Assembly (NCBI GenBank): GCA_964215955.1
Contig: CAXPDR010000006.1
Location: 9,909-73,908 of the forward strand
Direction: 5' to 3'
DNA from: GCA-2706205 sp964215955
Lineage (GTDB): Bacteria > Bdellovibrionota > Bacteriovoracia > Bacteriovoracales > Bacteriovoracaceae
Length of the DNA stretch: 64,000 nt
Part shown: positions 26,096 through 34,396 of the stretch, one piece after another
How the letters are laid out: the number at the start of each line of letters is the position of its first letter
Position numbering within the stretch: the stretch's first letter is position 1
Program-made: the position numbers and the translations under genes
Notes under the pieces: model-generated
What the model saw: only the letters and a program-made list of their open reading frames with translations
Told to the model about the DNA's origin: nothing
Database searches by the model: none

Positions 26096-27490
26096 ATGAT
26101 TATTTTTAATTTACTAATAAGGAAACAGCGGAGCTTAATTTCCGCTGTTTTTATATTTATCCATAAATACATCTTGAGATCAAAGCAAACAAAATCATGG
26201 TTCTTTTTCTTATCGAGAATTTCGCCTCATAATAGTAACGTTTTAAGATTGGTAAGCTCTGCTCCTCTAACCACAAATAAAGATATTACTATTGATGAAT
26301 TTGAAGAAAAAATGCTCCTACCATTTATTAAAAGCAATCACCCACACTTCAGAAAAAGGTCAATTAAATTTTTACGAATACTGGGTCAAGAATTTACCTC
26401 TAATGGACATTCCAATCTTTCTTTTTCTGTATCTAAAAATTTAGCTTCATATATTGAAAGACTTGAATCAGAGTATAAAAACAAAGAGTATTCACTTTAC
26501 CAGTTTCAAGAGATAAGAAAAATGGGAAAGTTTACTAAAGAAAATCTAAATAATTTATTAAATTTAGCGAGATCTCTTTCAGTAAATGACTCGCCCAATC
26601 TAATTTATAACACAATACTCACATCAATGAAGCTTCACTTTGAGTTTTCTAAGACTAAACAAGAACTAGTTGAACTTCATGAAATATTATCAAATTTTGA
26701 AACATTACTAATAAAAGAAATTTTTGAAGGTAAGATTTCAAAACTTTATTCTCTAGTAGTTCGAATTGATAACCATAACTTGTTTAGCGGTTACATTTCA
26801 AAAGAAGAGAAGGAAAAGTATAAAAAACTTATTAGAAAAGAAGAAATGGAAAATCATCCTATCCTTAATTTAAATAATAAAGAAATATTAGAATTAAAAT
26901 CTTCTCTAGAGAATAACTTACTTGAGTTTAATTCTTTTTTAAATCAACACAAAAAAATATCAATCGTAGGTAACTCTCCAATTGAAATAGGACAAAATAA
27001 TGGAAAACTAATTGATAGTAACGAACTTGTTATTCGATTTAATAATTACAACACCAATCTAGAGTTTCAGAATGACTATGGATGCAAAACAAGTATTTTA
27101 GTACATTCAGGTGCAACTAATGTTGTCATAAAAAAGAGTGCTAAATTTGACTTTCTTCTTTTAAGTGGTTTTGATCTCCTGTACAAGAAAAGAAAAGTAG
27201 ATTTTATCAAAGATCTTATCAACCAAGGACATAAAGTTGTAGTTTTTCCCGATGAAATTTGGAGAATGTCGCTAAATGAATTACACTCGACTCCGAGTGC
27301 AGGTTATCTAACAATTAAACTTTTAAAGTCACTTTGGAAAGAAAATTTAAATCTTGAAAATATTTTTGGTTTTTCATTTAAAGGAAATAACAAAAAACTC
27401 TTTAACTCAAATTATCACAACAAAAGCCAATCTTACAATAAACACGACTGGAACAAAGAACAAGAAATTCTATTAAAGATTTTTAACTAA
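26096..27490 (+). CDS. GT29 (sialyltransferase-type) family protein with helical N-terminal region
   Basis: Up to 464 residues. The C-terminal third carries the sialyl-motif pattern: ISIVGNSPIEIGQNNGKLID then ELVIRFNNYNT (motif L, about residues 287-320), PSAGYLTIKLLKSL (motif S) and an H...NKHDWNKEQE end block (motif VS-like). These are the marks of family 29, which transfers sialic acid in eukaryotes and has scattered bacterial relatives. Residues about 40-270 are helical and charged, of unknown role. The start is doubtful because a terminator-like hairpin lies within the first 19 codons; M73 (26312) is a later alternative. No sialic-acid synthesis gene is visible here; CMP-Kdo is the available CMP-sugar. 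Confidence 0.7.
   Translation: MIIFNLLIRKQRSLISAVFIFIHKYILRSKQTKSWFFFLSRISPHNSNVLRLVSSAPLTTNKDITIDEFEEKMLLPFIKSNHPHFRKRSIKFLRILGQEFTSNGHSNLSFSVSKNLASYIERLESEYKNKEYSLYQFQEIRKMGKFTKENLNNLLNLARSLSVNDSPNLIYNTILTSMKLHFEFSKTKQELVELHEILSNFETLLIKEIFEGKISKLYSLVVRIDNHNLFSGYISKEEKEKYKKLIRKEEMENHPILNLNNKEILELKSSLENNLLEFNSFLNQHKKISIVGNSPIEIGQNNGKLIDSNELVIRFNNYNTNLEFQNDYGCKTSILVHSGATNVVIKKSAKFDFLLLSGFDLLYKKRKVDFIKDLINQGHKVVVFPDEIWRMSLNELHSTPSAGYLTIKLLKSLWKENLNLENIFGFSFKGNNKKLFNSNYHNKSQSYNKHDWNKEQEILLKIFN
26123..26152 (+). terminator. Probable intrinsic terminator inside the 5' end of the GT29 reading frame
   Basis: AAACAGCGGA (26123-26132) pairs perfectly with TCCGCTGTTT (26141-26150) across an 8-base loop, followed by further T residues. 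It lies 60 bases after the stop of the DxD glycosyltransferase and would end that transcript. It overlaps the first codons of the annotated GT29 frame. Confidence 0.7.
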
Positions 27491-28791
27491 GGTGAAATTG
27501 TTGTTGAGCCTACTTGATTTAATCCAACAGCCCCGGTTGTATAAATATTTTCCATCGCTGCTATTTTAAAGGAATATAAGTCCACGCCACGATACAAAAT
27601 ATCGCTATCGTCTTCCTTTCTGTCTTCTGCATCCCCCCCAATGCCTAAGGTCACATAATATAAGCCTGGCAATGCAAGCGAGTCAAACTCAACTTCTAAG
27701 TTTACTATCTCGCCCTTTTTTACACTTAGACCACCTACGGCGTTTGGATATCTAAATCCTGAAATAGACAGACCCGATTCTTTTTTAATTGTAAACTTAA
27801 AATAAACATTCTCAGCAGGGGCATCAAATTTCACCAAAAAAACGGCTTTATAACGATTTCCATAACCAATAGTTGTAACTTTTTGATTTTTTTCATTTTT
27901 TAAGTAAAAGTCCAAAACCTTCAAATCATGATTAAACAACTCTTGCCGACTCAAGGAGTCATAATTACCAGAACTTGACTCCGAAAATGAAGAGGCTTCA
28001 CCGTCATTGAATTTATTTCCAGCTTTTAATTCTTCTAAATAAGCTTGTTTTCTTTCTCCCTTTAAATTTAATAATGTTTGATATTTAATCACTGCATCTC
28101 TTGGATCCGAATCATAAATGATTTCTCCACCTTCTATTATGGCAACTCGATCACAAATTTCAACTACGGATCCCAATGAATGAGATACAAAGATAATAGT
28201 TTTCCCTGAATTAATAAGTTTTTCCATCCTGGCATAACTCTTACGTTTAAAAAGCCCGTCACCAACTGCTAATACTTCATCAACAATTAAGACATCAGGG
28301 TCTACTGAAGTATTGATAGCAAAAGACAGTCTAGATCTCATTCCAGAAGAATAAGTTTTTATAGGCTGATCCATGTAATCGCCTAATTCACAAAATTCGA
28401 CAATTTCTTCTTCTTTTTCATGCATTTCCTCTCTTGAAAAGCCAAGAATAGCACCTACAAAGAAAATATTCTCTCTTCCTGTAAATTCAGGGTTTAAGCC
28501 TCCACTTAATTCTAAAAGTGCGGCTATAGAACCTTTAACTTTAATTTGCCCAGAAGTTGGAGCAAGTACACCAGAAATCAACTTTAAAAGAGTCGATTTT
28601 CCAGCTCCATTCCTTCCTAATAGTCCAAAAACCTGCCCCTTAGGAATAGACAAACTCACATCCCTAAAAACATATTTTTTAGTATGGTAATTTTTATTTG
28701 GAAAAATAGTCTGTAAAACTCTGTGTTTTCTAGATCTATAAAGTTTAAATATTTTTGTTAGATTCTTAATTTCAATAGCTGTTTCTTTCAC
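27487..28791 (-). CDS. wzt: Wzt-type ABC polysaccharide exporter ATPase with C-terminal glycan-binding domain
   Basis: Encodes 434 residues. The nucleotide-binding domain has Walker A GRNGAGKST (59-67), signature TYSSGMRSRLSFA, Walker B VLIVDEVLAVGD and the H-loop FVSHSLGSV. After residue about 285 comes a beta-sandwich domain (NDLKVLDFYLKNEKNQKVTTI to the end) like Wzt-C (PF14524), which in O9a-type systems binds the modified non-reducing end of the glycan so that only finished chains are exported. Plain capsule KpsT proteins lack this domain. It directly follows the permease gene with no gap. Its stop shares CTAA with the convergent GT29 gene. Confidence 0.93.
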   Translation of the reverse strand: MKETAIEIKNLTKIFKLYRSRKHRVLQTIFPNKNYHTKKYVFRDVSLSIPKGQVFGLLGRNGAGKSTLLKLISGVLAPTSGQIKVKGSIAALLELSGGLNPEFTGRENIFFVGAILGFSREEMHEKEEEIVEFCELGDYMDQPIKTYSSGMRSRLSFAINTSVDPDVLIVDEVLAVGDGLFKRKSYARMEKLINSGKTIIFVSHSLGSVVEICDRVAIIEGGEIIYDSDPRDAVIKYQTLLNLKGERKQAYLEELKAGNKFNDGEASSFSESSSGNYDSLSRQELFNHDLKVLDFYLKNEKNQKVTTIGYGNRYKAVFLVKFDAPAENVYFKFTIKKESGLSISGFRYPNAVGGLSVKKGEIVNLEVEFDSLALPGLYYVTLGIGGDAEDRKEDDSDILYRGVDLYSFKIAAMENIYTTGAVGLNQVGSTTISP

Positions 28792-29526
28792 TTAAATTAC
28801 CTCCGCAAAATAAGGTCGTGCTTTCCTATGAATTGCAACTCCAGCAGATAACAAAATTATTGAAACAATGAAGAATCCCATCATCGTCGGCCAATACTCT
28901 AATATTGAAACATTATTTATAAATGAATCCCTATAGCCACGAACAAAATAATAAAGTGGATTATAATCAACAACAAACCTGAATCGCTCTGGAAGTCTCT
29001 CTACATTCCAAAAAATCGGTGTTCCCCAAAAAAAAACACGAGAGCACAAAGGTATAATCTTTTTCAAATCAGGAAAGAATGGTTCTAAAGATGAAAGAAT
29101 TAAAGTTATCCCAGCCAAAAACAAGGTTGCAAGTACAAGGTAAATAATTGCTTGGAGCCAATAAAGTGTAGGATAGACTCCTAAGGCCAACAAGAAAACA
29201 ATCATTATGCCCAAAAAAATAAAATGAAAGAATAATGACATCCCAATTTGAACAAAAGGAAGTAGCAATAAATTAAAGTTAACTTTGTTTAAAAGAAATC
29301 TATATTTGGAAATAGCCCCTACCCCACTATTCATATTATCATTAAAAAAGTAGTAAGCAATTAATCCACTAAATAATAACGGTGCAAATTCCTTTAGATC
29401 GACGCCATCACCTTTTAATCCGAAGCCAAATACAAATAATAGTAAGCCCATCATGAATAATGGTTCAATTAACACCCAGAAAAGACCGAGATAAGACTTT
29501 ATGTAAGAACTTCTAAGGTCTCTCAA
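28792..29526 (-). CDS. wzm: Wzm-type ABC polysaccharide exporter permease
   Basis: At least 244 residues with six membrane helices: SYLGLFWVLIEPLFMMGLLLFVFG, then ALLFSGLIAYYFFNDNMNSGVGAI, and NPLYYFVRGYRDSF near the end, the ABC-2 pattern of polysaccharide exporters. The only ordinary start is the TTG at 29526. However, the frame upstream reads KIDNFYVFKELLLRDLRSSY, which matches the conserved amphipathic N-terminus of Wzm, with no ATG, GTG or TTG. AGGAG sits before an ATT at 29568 that overlaps the stop of the upstream gene (ATTAG). The true start is probably that ATT. It pairs with Wzt. Confidence 0.9.
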   Translation of the reverse strand: MRDLRSSYIKSYLGLFWVLIEPLFMMGLLLFVFGFGLKGDGVDLKEFAPLLFSGLIAYYFFNDNMNSGVGAISKYRFLLNKVNFNLLLLPFVQIGMSLFFHFIFLGIMIVFLLALGVYPTLYWLQAIIYLVLATLFLAGITLILSSLEPFFPDLKKIIPLCSRVFFWGTPIFWNVERLPERFRFVVDYNPLYYFVRGYRDSFINNVSILEYWPTMMGFFIVSIILLSAGVAIHRKARPYFAEVI

Positions 29527-29563
29527 TAATAATTCTTTGAAAACATAAAAATTATCTATTTTT

Positions 29564-31240
29564 CTAATAATTTTCTCCTAAATTCACAATAAAAGATTGG
29601 CCAGCCCAACTATATTGGTAATATGGGGTTGAGTGAATATTGTTAACTTTAGACCATTCATCAAAAGCTTTTCTCACTCCTCTAGTAGGATTTCCTCGAT
29701 AGCAATAATAATCATCAAAAACCAGAACTGTTCCATCTTGCAAAAATGGAAGGATATAATTTAAAACCGACTTTGCAGATGAGTATAAGTCACAGTCAAT
29801 ATGTATCAGCATTGCTTTTGACACACCATGAGTATTATTAGATAAAGTTTTATCATAATATCCCTCAATAAAACTAAACTTATCTAAATCAACTTTTGAA
29901 TTAATAAGGTTTTCTTTAATACCATCAAGAGTACAGCTATAATCACCTTTTTGGAAAGCTGTATAGCCTTCAAGCTCATCCTCTATATCTAACTCAGGAA
30001 GCCCCTCAAAAGAATCAAAAACAAAAAACTTAACATCATTGTATTCTGGATTATCAGTACAAGTTTTCTCATAAGCCTTAAATGCATGAACTAATGATTT
30101 TCCTTGAAAACAACCAAACTCTAGGTAATCCCCTTTAATTTGGTTTTTAATTAAGAAATTAAACATTACCTCCATAATACTTCTTCTTTCAATAACACCA
30201 GTTAATCCTTTAGAAAACTGCTTAGAAGCCAACTCGGAATGAATGATATTTTTAGCTACCTTCTTTTCAAATTTCTTTAATCTAGAATCAACAATAGTTT
30301 TTGAAACTTCTTTCGTAATTTTGCTTATTCGCTCTTTTAAAATTTTATCAAGAAAAAATTTTTTTAATGATTTTTCCCCATATTTAGTTTCCGTCTTCTT
30401 TTTCAACGAGATATTCCCTTTAACTTTCTTAATGTCAACATTTTCAAAATAAAATTTGTCTACTAAAAATTCTAAATCAGAATCCCAACAGTCTTCAATT
30501 CCATTTAGTCTTTGATTTACTTCATTCAATATATTTGGAGTTATCATTTCTCTTTCATAGTGATGTTCCTTAACAATAATTGACTCATCAAACAGATTCG
30601 GAACTTGTAAAAAATCAGATATATACTGAAGCGACTCACTTGATTTAAAAATAAGGTCTTCATATTTGATATGGAGATAATTAAAATTATTTTTTTGAGA
30701 TTGAATAAATGTCCAAGCATCAACCCAGTCATCTAAAGCTGCACTTGTACTGTCTTTCTTCCAATAATCTTTTCCCTTTTTTGTATTTGCAGCTCTCCTT
30801 AAATAAGAGTTTACAACATCTAGTGGATGTCTAGTTATATGAATGACTTTAGGAGATAGACTTTCTTCGACTATTGTCCATTTCTTTTTCCAATAATCCG
30901 GTAACTTTTCTCCTAGCCATACTCCATTATTTATTTCTGCCCCGTAATTCAATTTAAAAAGAGTTCTTAAAAGCTCCACAGAGTTTTCCCTAGAAAACTT
31001 AAAAGTATCTTGAAGAATATGTTCTCTTCTCCAATTTTCTTTTTTTCCCTTTTCCCTATCAATAACGCCAGCTATTTTTTTTTCTCTTAAAAAAAGACCT
31101 GGTATTTGCTTGTCTAATAAAGTGGATAAATTTTGTTCGTTTGCTAAGAATATTTTTTTATTAGAGTTAAGTACCCTAGTCATCATAGTTGTTCCGCTAC
31201 GCGGACATCCTCCATGAATCAACCAACCATTTTCTTCCAT
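29564..31240 (-). CDS. Sulfotransferase-TylF-type methyltransferase fusion
   Basis: A 558-residue two-domain protein. Residues 1-265 are a sulfotransferase: HGGCPRSGTTMM (9-20) is the 5'-phosphosulfate loop and KVIHITRHPLDVVNSYLRRA (131-150) the 3'-phosphate block for PAPS. Residues 270-345 are a lysine-rich helical linker. Residues 350-558 are a TylF/macrocin-type O-methyltransferase: DYLEFGCFQGKS (370-381), FVFDSFEGLPE (405-415), LIHIDCDLYSSAKSVL (477-492) and VLVFDDYYCYRGNPTRG (504-520). It should use PAPS and S-adenosylmethionine on one glycan. It sits just before wzm-wzt, and PAPS genes are close upstream. GAGGAAAT precedes the ATG. Confidence 0.88.
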   Translation of the reverse strand: MEENGWLIHGGCPRSGTTMMTRVLNSNKKIFLANEQNLSTLLDKQIPGLFLREKKIAGVIDREKGKKENWRREHILQDTFKFSRENSVELLRTLFKLNYGAEINNGVWLGEKLPDYWKKKWTIVEESLSPKVIHITRHPLDVVNSYLRRAANTKKGKDYWKKDSTSAALDDWVDAWTFIQSQKNNFNYLHIKYEDLIFKSSESLQYISDFLQVPNLFDESIIVKEHHYEREMITPNILNEVNQRLNGIEDCWDSDLEFLVDKFYFENVDIKKVKGNISLKKKTETKYGEKSLKKFFLDKILKERISKITKEVSKTIVDSRLKKFEKKVAKNIIHSELASKQFSKGLTGVIERRSIMEVMFNFLIKNQIKGDYLEFGCFQGKSLVHAFKAYEKTCTDNPEYNDVKFFVFDSFEGLPELDIEDELEGYTAFQKGDYSCTLDGIKENLINSKVDLDKFSFIEGYYDKTLSNNTHGVSKAMLIHIDCDLYSSAKSVLNYILPFLQDGTVLVFDDYYCYRGNPTRGVRKAFDEWSKVNNIHSTPYYQYSWAGQSFIVNLGENY

Positions 31241-31313
31241 ATTTCCTCTTCAATCTCTCCTATAGAATAATTTATTAGTTTCTCTAAGCTTAAACCATAC
31301 TAAACAAATTTAA

Positions 31314-31940
31314 TTACTTTAACTTTATTTCAAATACTGAAGATTTATCATGTTTAATAATTTCAGAAATGAAATCAATATGATTTTTCAATTCTTCTAC
31401 CGCAGAATCTCTAATTTCAAAAATCAACCTAGTGTTAGAATCAGAATGTTTTTTAATTAAATCAAAATAAATATTTAATGGGTAATGAAAACCACAAGAT
31501 TTTAATGAATAAATTAGCTCAAACTTCTTATCATTAGGAATTATGATGTTATTTACATCAATTAGATTATACCTAAGCTTTCTCTCATCCCAGTGTTTTT
31601 TCAAATACTCAAAGCTAAGATAAAACTGCATATTATTTGCACTATCGAACCCAACATCTCTATTTTTTTTATTTTCGTTATTTTTTATATCACCTTCAAG
31701 AAAATTCAGTTCCGTCCCAAATTTCTTTTGAAACATCTCAGACTCCAAAGCCAATCCACACCCAATTTCTAAAAGATTAGATGGTCTAAAATTTAGATAT
31801 TTTGATATTGTTATAAACTTCTCTTTTCTATCATTAAGAAACTTTTCATTGTTTTCCCAATTCTTAGCCCACTTCATGTCAATATCTGTTGAGCTTTTAT
31901 CAGAATCTCTGAATAGTTTTTTTCTAAACGCTTCTAACAC
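31314..31940 (-). CDS. SAM-dependent methyltransferase, glycan-modifying candidate
   Basis: About 208 residues. LLEIGCGLALESEMFQKKFG near residue 65 is the SAM-binding loop (motif I), followed by FLEGDI and later KFELIYSLKSCGFHYPL. The overall length and order fit small class I methyltransferases. I chose GTG 31940, which has GGAGG seven bases ahead; a start farther upstream would add 25 residues that read as an unlikely hydrophobic leader. It lies 73 bases before the sulfotransferase-methyltransferase fusion on the same strand and may modify the same glycan; the substrate is unknown. Confidence 0.65.
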   Translation of the reverse strand: MLEAFRKKLFRDSDKSSTDIDMKWAKNWENNEKFLNDRKEKFITISKYLNFRPSNLLEIGCGLALESEMFQKKFGTELNFLEGDIKNNENKKNRDVGFDSANNMQFYLSFEYLKKHWDERKLRYNLIDVNNIIIPNDKKFELIYSLKSCGFHYPLNIYFDLIKKHSDSNTRLIFEIRDSAVEELKNHIDFISEIIKHDKSSVFEIKLK

Positions 31941-32138
31941 AATCGTTCCTCCAAATAATTTTATTACAAAATACCAAAGATAACGGCCTTGGACAAAGAA
32001 AAATACAAGAATCAAGAAGCTAATTTACTCAATTCCCCTCCTCCCTACAGATGCAATGCGTTACACATAGTAGTGTTGAACTAAAATACAAAATCTTATT
32101 TGAATACAACATAAAGATAAACCGAAATCAAAAGAACT

Positions 32139-33407
32139 TTAAACAATCATCCCTGCGGCAACTGTCTCATTCGAGAACTCATCAACTAGAATAACCGATC
32201 CAGTATTTTTATTGCTCTTAAAGGCATCAATGAATAAAGGCTTAGATGTCCTGACTGTTATTTTTCCAATGTCATTTAAACCAATTTCCTTATCATCATC
32301 AACTCTATGTAAGGTATGAACATCAACCTTGTACTGAACATCTTTAATCATACACCTAGTGTCCCTAGTCGTATGTTTTAAAAGATACTTTCCACGAGGA
32401 ATAAGTTTTTTCTCATTGAACCAGCAAATCATTAAACTTAAATCTTGAGTTGCAGTAGGTTGACGATTTGCCTTGGTAATCATGTCTCCACGAGATAAAT
32501 CCAACTCATCTTCTAGCGTCATTACAACACTCATTGGATGAAAAGCTTCCTTTATCTTTGGATTACCTAAACTTTCTATTGATTTAATTTTAGTTCTAAA
32601 ACCCGATGGTAATAATGTCACATCATCACCAGGCTTAAAAACACCACCCTCAACTCGGCCCGCAAATCCTCTAAAGTCATGAAAAGTATCAGATTGTGGC
32701 CTAATCACTCTTTGAATTGGAAATCTAGCATCTATAAAATTATGATCTGCTCCCAGGTGAACATTTTCAAGAGTATATAGAAGAGTACTACCTTCATACC
32801 AGCTCATTTGCTGTGATTTATCGACTAAATTATCTCCATCTAAGGCATTAATTGGAAGAATATGAACATCTGGAATATTCAATTTAGATATAAAGGCCGA
32901 ATACTCATTTTTAATTTCTTCAAACCTTTGCTCTGAGTAATCAACAAGATCCATTTTATTAACACACAAAACAAGGTGTTTAATATTCATCAAACTCGCG
33001 ATAAATGTATGTCTTTTAGTTTGCTCAACGACACCATGTCTTGCATCAACTAGTACAATGGCTAGATTAACATTAGATGTACCTGTAACCATATTTCGAG
33101 TGTATTGAATATGCCCGGGGCAATCAGCAATAATGAACTTTCTTTTTGGTGTTGCAAAGTATCTATAGGCAACATCAATCGTAATTCCTTGCTCACGCTC
33201 AGCTCTTAAGCCGTCAGTTAAAAGAGCAAGGTTTACTCTTTCATCTCCACGTTTTTTGCTGGATTCTTCAATCGCCTGTAGTTGATCTTCAAAAATAGAT
33301 TTGGAATCATATAATAATCTTCCAATTAATGTGGACTTGCCATCATCAACTGAACCAATTACAGAAAATCTAAGTAAATCAATATTATCTCTTTTTAAAT
33401 TTTCCAT
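32139..33407 (-). CDS. cysN: Sulfate adenylyltransferase subunit 1 (GTPase)
   Basis: A 422-residue translation-factor-like GTPase: SVIGSVDDGKSTLIGRLLYD (G1), REQGITIDVAYRYF (G2), IADCPGHIQYTRNM (G3) and CVNKMDLVD (G4), then two beta-barrel domains. It drives adenosine 5'-phosphosulfate formation with CysD. There is no fused APS kinase domain; that activity is encoded separately by cysC across the divergent promoter. Start and cysD stop overlap by one base (TAATG), the usual coupled order. Confidence 0.97.
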   Translation of the reverse strand: MENLKRDNIDLLRFSVIGSVDDGKSTLIGRLLYDSKSIFEDQLQAIEESSKKRGDERVNLALLTDGLRAEREQGITIDVAYRYFATPKRKFIIADCPGHIQYTRNMVTGTSNVNLAIVLVDARHGVVEQTKRHTFIASLMNIKHLVLCVNKMDLVDYSEQRFEEIKNEYSAFISKLNIPDVHILPINALDGDNLVDKSQQMSWYEGSTLLYTLENVHLGADHNFIDARFPIQRVIRPQSDTFHDFRGFAGRVEGGVFKPGDDVTLLPSGFRTKIKSIESLGNPKIKEAFHPMSVVMTLEDELDLSRGDMITKANRQPTATQDLSLMICWFNEKKLIPRGKYLLKHTTRDTRCMIKDVQYKVDVHTLHRVDDDKEIGLNDIGKITVRTSKPLFIDAFKSNKNTGSVILVDEFSNETVAAGMIV

Positions 33408-34309
33408 TAAAAATAACCTTGTTTCTTTCTATCTTCCATTGCGGTTTCAGATCGCTTATCATCTGCCCTAGTCCCTCGTTCTGTCGTTCTAGAAGCAGCG
33501 ATTTCATCAATAACTTTATCAAGTGTATCAGCTTCAGAAATAACAGCTCCTGTACAGGTTATATCACCCATGGTTCTAAATCTTACTGAAGCCTTTTTAG
33601 GTGCTTCAGTTGGAAGTAGCTCCATTATTTCTTCATTGGCATAAAGAACGCCATTTCTTTCAAAGATTTCTCTTTCATGAGCAAAATATAATGATGGAAG
33701 ATCTATTTCTTTTTGTCTGATGTATTCCCAGATATCTAATTCAGTCCAGTTACTTAGTGGAAAAACTCTGAAATGTTCTCCAGGCTGTTTTTTACCGTTA
33801 TAAATTGACCATAACTCTGGTCTTTGATTTTTAGGATCCCACTCTCCAAATTCATTACGGTGAGACATAAATCGCTCTTTAGCTCTTGCCTTTTCTTCAT
33901 CTCTTCTCGCACCACCGAATAGAGCATCAAATTGATGTTCTTCTATGGTTTCAAGCAGCGTAACACTTTGAATGACATTTCGACTTTTAAAAGGTCCAGT
34001 TTCATCTTGAGCTGTACCCTTTTTAATTGAGTCTTCAACATGGCTAACAATTAAATCTAGATTATATTTTTTTGCTAAATTATCACGAAACTCAATTGCT
34101 TCTTTAAAATTATGTCCGGTATCGATATGAACAATTGGAAATGGTACTTTTGCCGGCCAAAAAGCTCTTCTGGCCAAATGAACCATAACAATAGAATCTT
34201 TTCCTCCAGAAAACAGTAGTGCTGGTTTTTCAAACTGAGAAGCAACCTCTCTAAAGAGATAGATTGATTCTGACTCTAATTGATCTAAGTGATTTAACCT
34301 ATAATCCAT
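33407..34309 (-). CDS. cysD: Sulfate adenylyltransferase subunit 2
   Basis: Encodes 300 residues of the PP-loop ATP pyrophosphatase/PAPS-reductase-like family: PALLFSGGKDSIVMVHLARRAF (PP-loop SGGKDS), FPIVHIDTGHNFKEAIEFRD, ALFGGARRDEEKARAKER and NWTELDIWEYIRQKEI. It adenylates sulfate with CysN. Length is normal. It is the first gene of a minus-strand run that continues through cysN to the methyltransferase and exporter genes, and is divergent from cysC across an 87-base region with a palindromic promoter-like site. Confidence 0.97.
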   Translation of the reverse strand: MDYRLNHLDQLESESIYLFREVASQFEKPALLFSGGKDSIVMVHLARRAFWPAKVPFPIVHIDTGHNFKEAIEFRDNLAKKYNLDLIVSHVEDSIKKGTAQDETGPFKSRNVIQSVTLLETIEEHQFDALFGGARRDEEKARAKERFMSHRNEFGEWDPKNQRPELWSIYNGKKQPGEHFRVFPLSNWTELDIWEYIRQKEIDLPSLYFAHEREIFERNGVLYANEEIMELLPTEAPKKASVRFRTMGDITCTGAVISEADTLDKVIDEIAASRTTERGTRADDKRSETAMEDRKKQGYF

Positions 34310-34327
34310 AATTTACCCTTAAATTTG

Positions 34328-34363
34328 TTCACTAATACTATATTACAGTATAGAATTTGTGAA
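34328..34363. promoter_or_regulatory. Palindromic bidirectional promoter/operator between cysD and cysC
   Basis: A 36-bp imperfect palindrome with half-sites TTCACnAATnCTATA and TATAGnATTnGTGAA around a 6-base centre. On the plus strand TTCACT, 17 bases, TAGAAT resemble -35 and -10 boxes facing cysC; on the minus strand TTCACA, 17 bases, TAGTAT face cysD. The two promoters therefore overlap completely, so RNA polymerase should occupy only one at a time. It could also bind a sulfur-responsive regulator; none is encoded nearby. Confidence 0.55.
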
Positions 34364-34396
34364 TAAAAAAGCCCTAAACCGACTTTTAGAGAGACT

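Noticed and set aside
29527..29580. Frameshift or truncation at the start of wzm
   Set aside because: The frame is continuous with family-like sequence upstream and has AGGAG before ATT, so a rare start fits better than damage.
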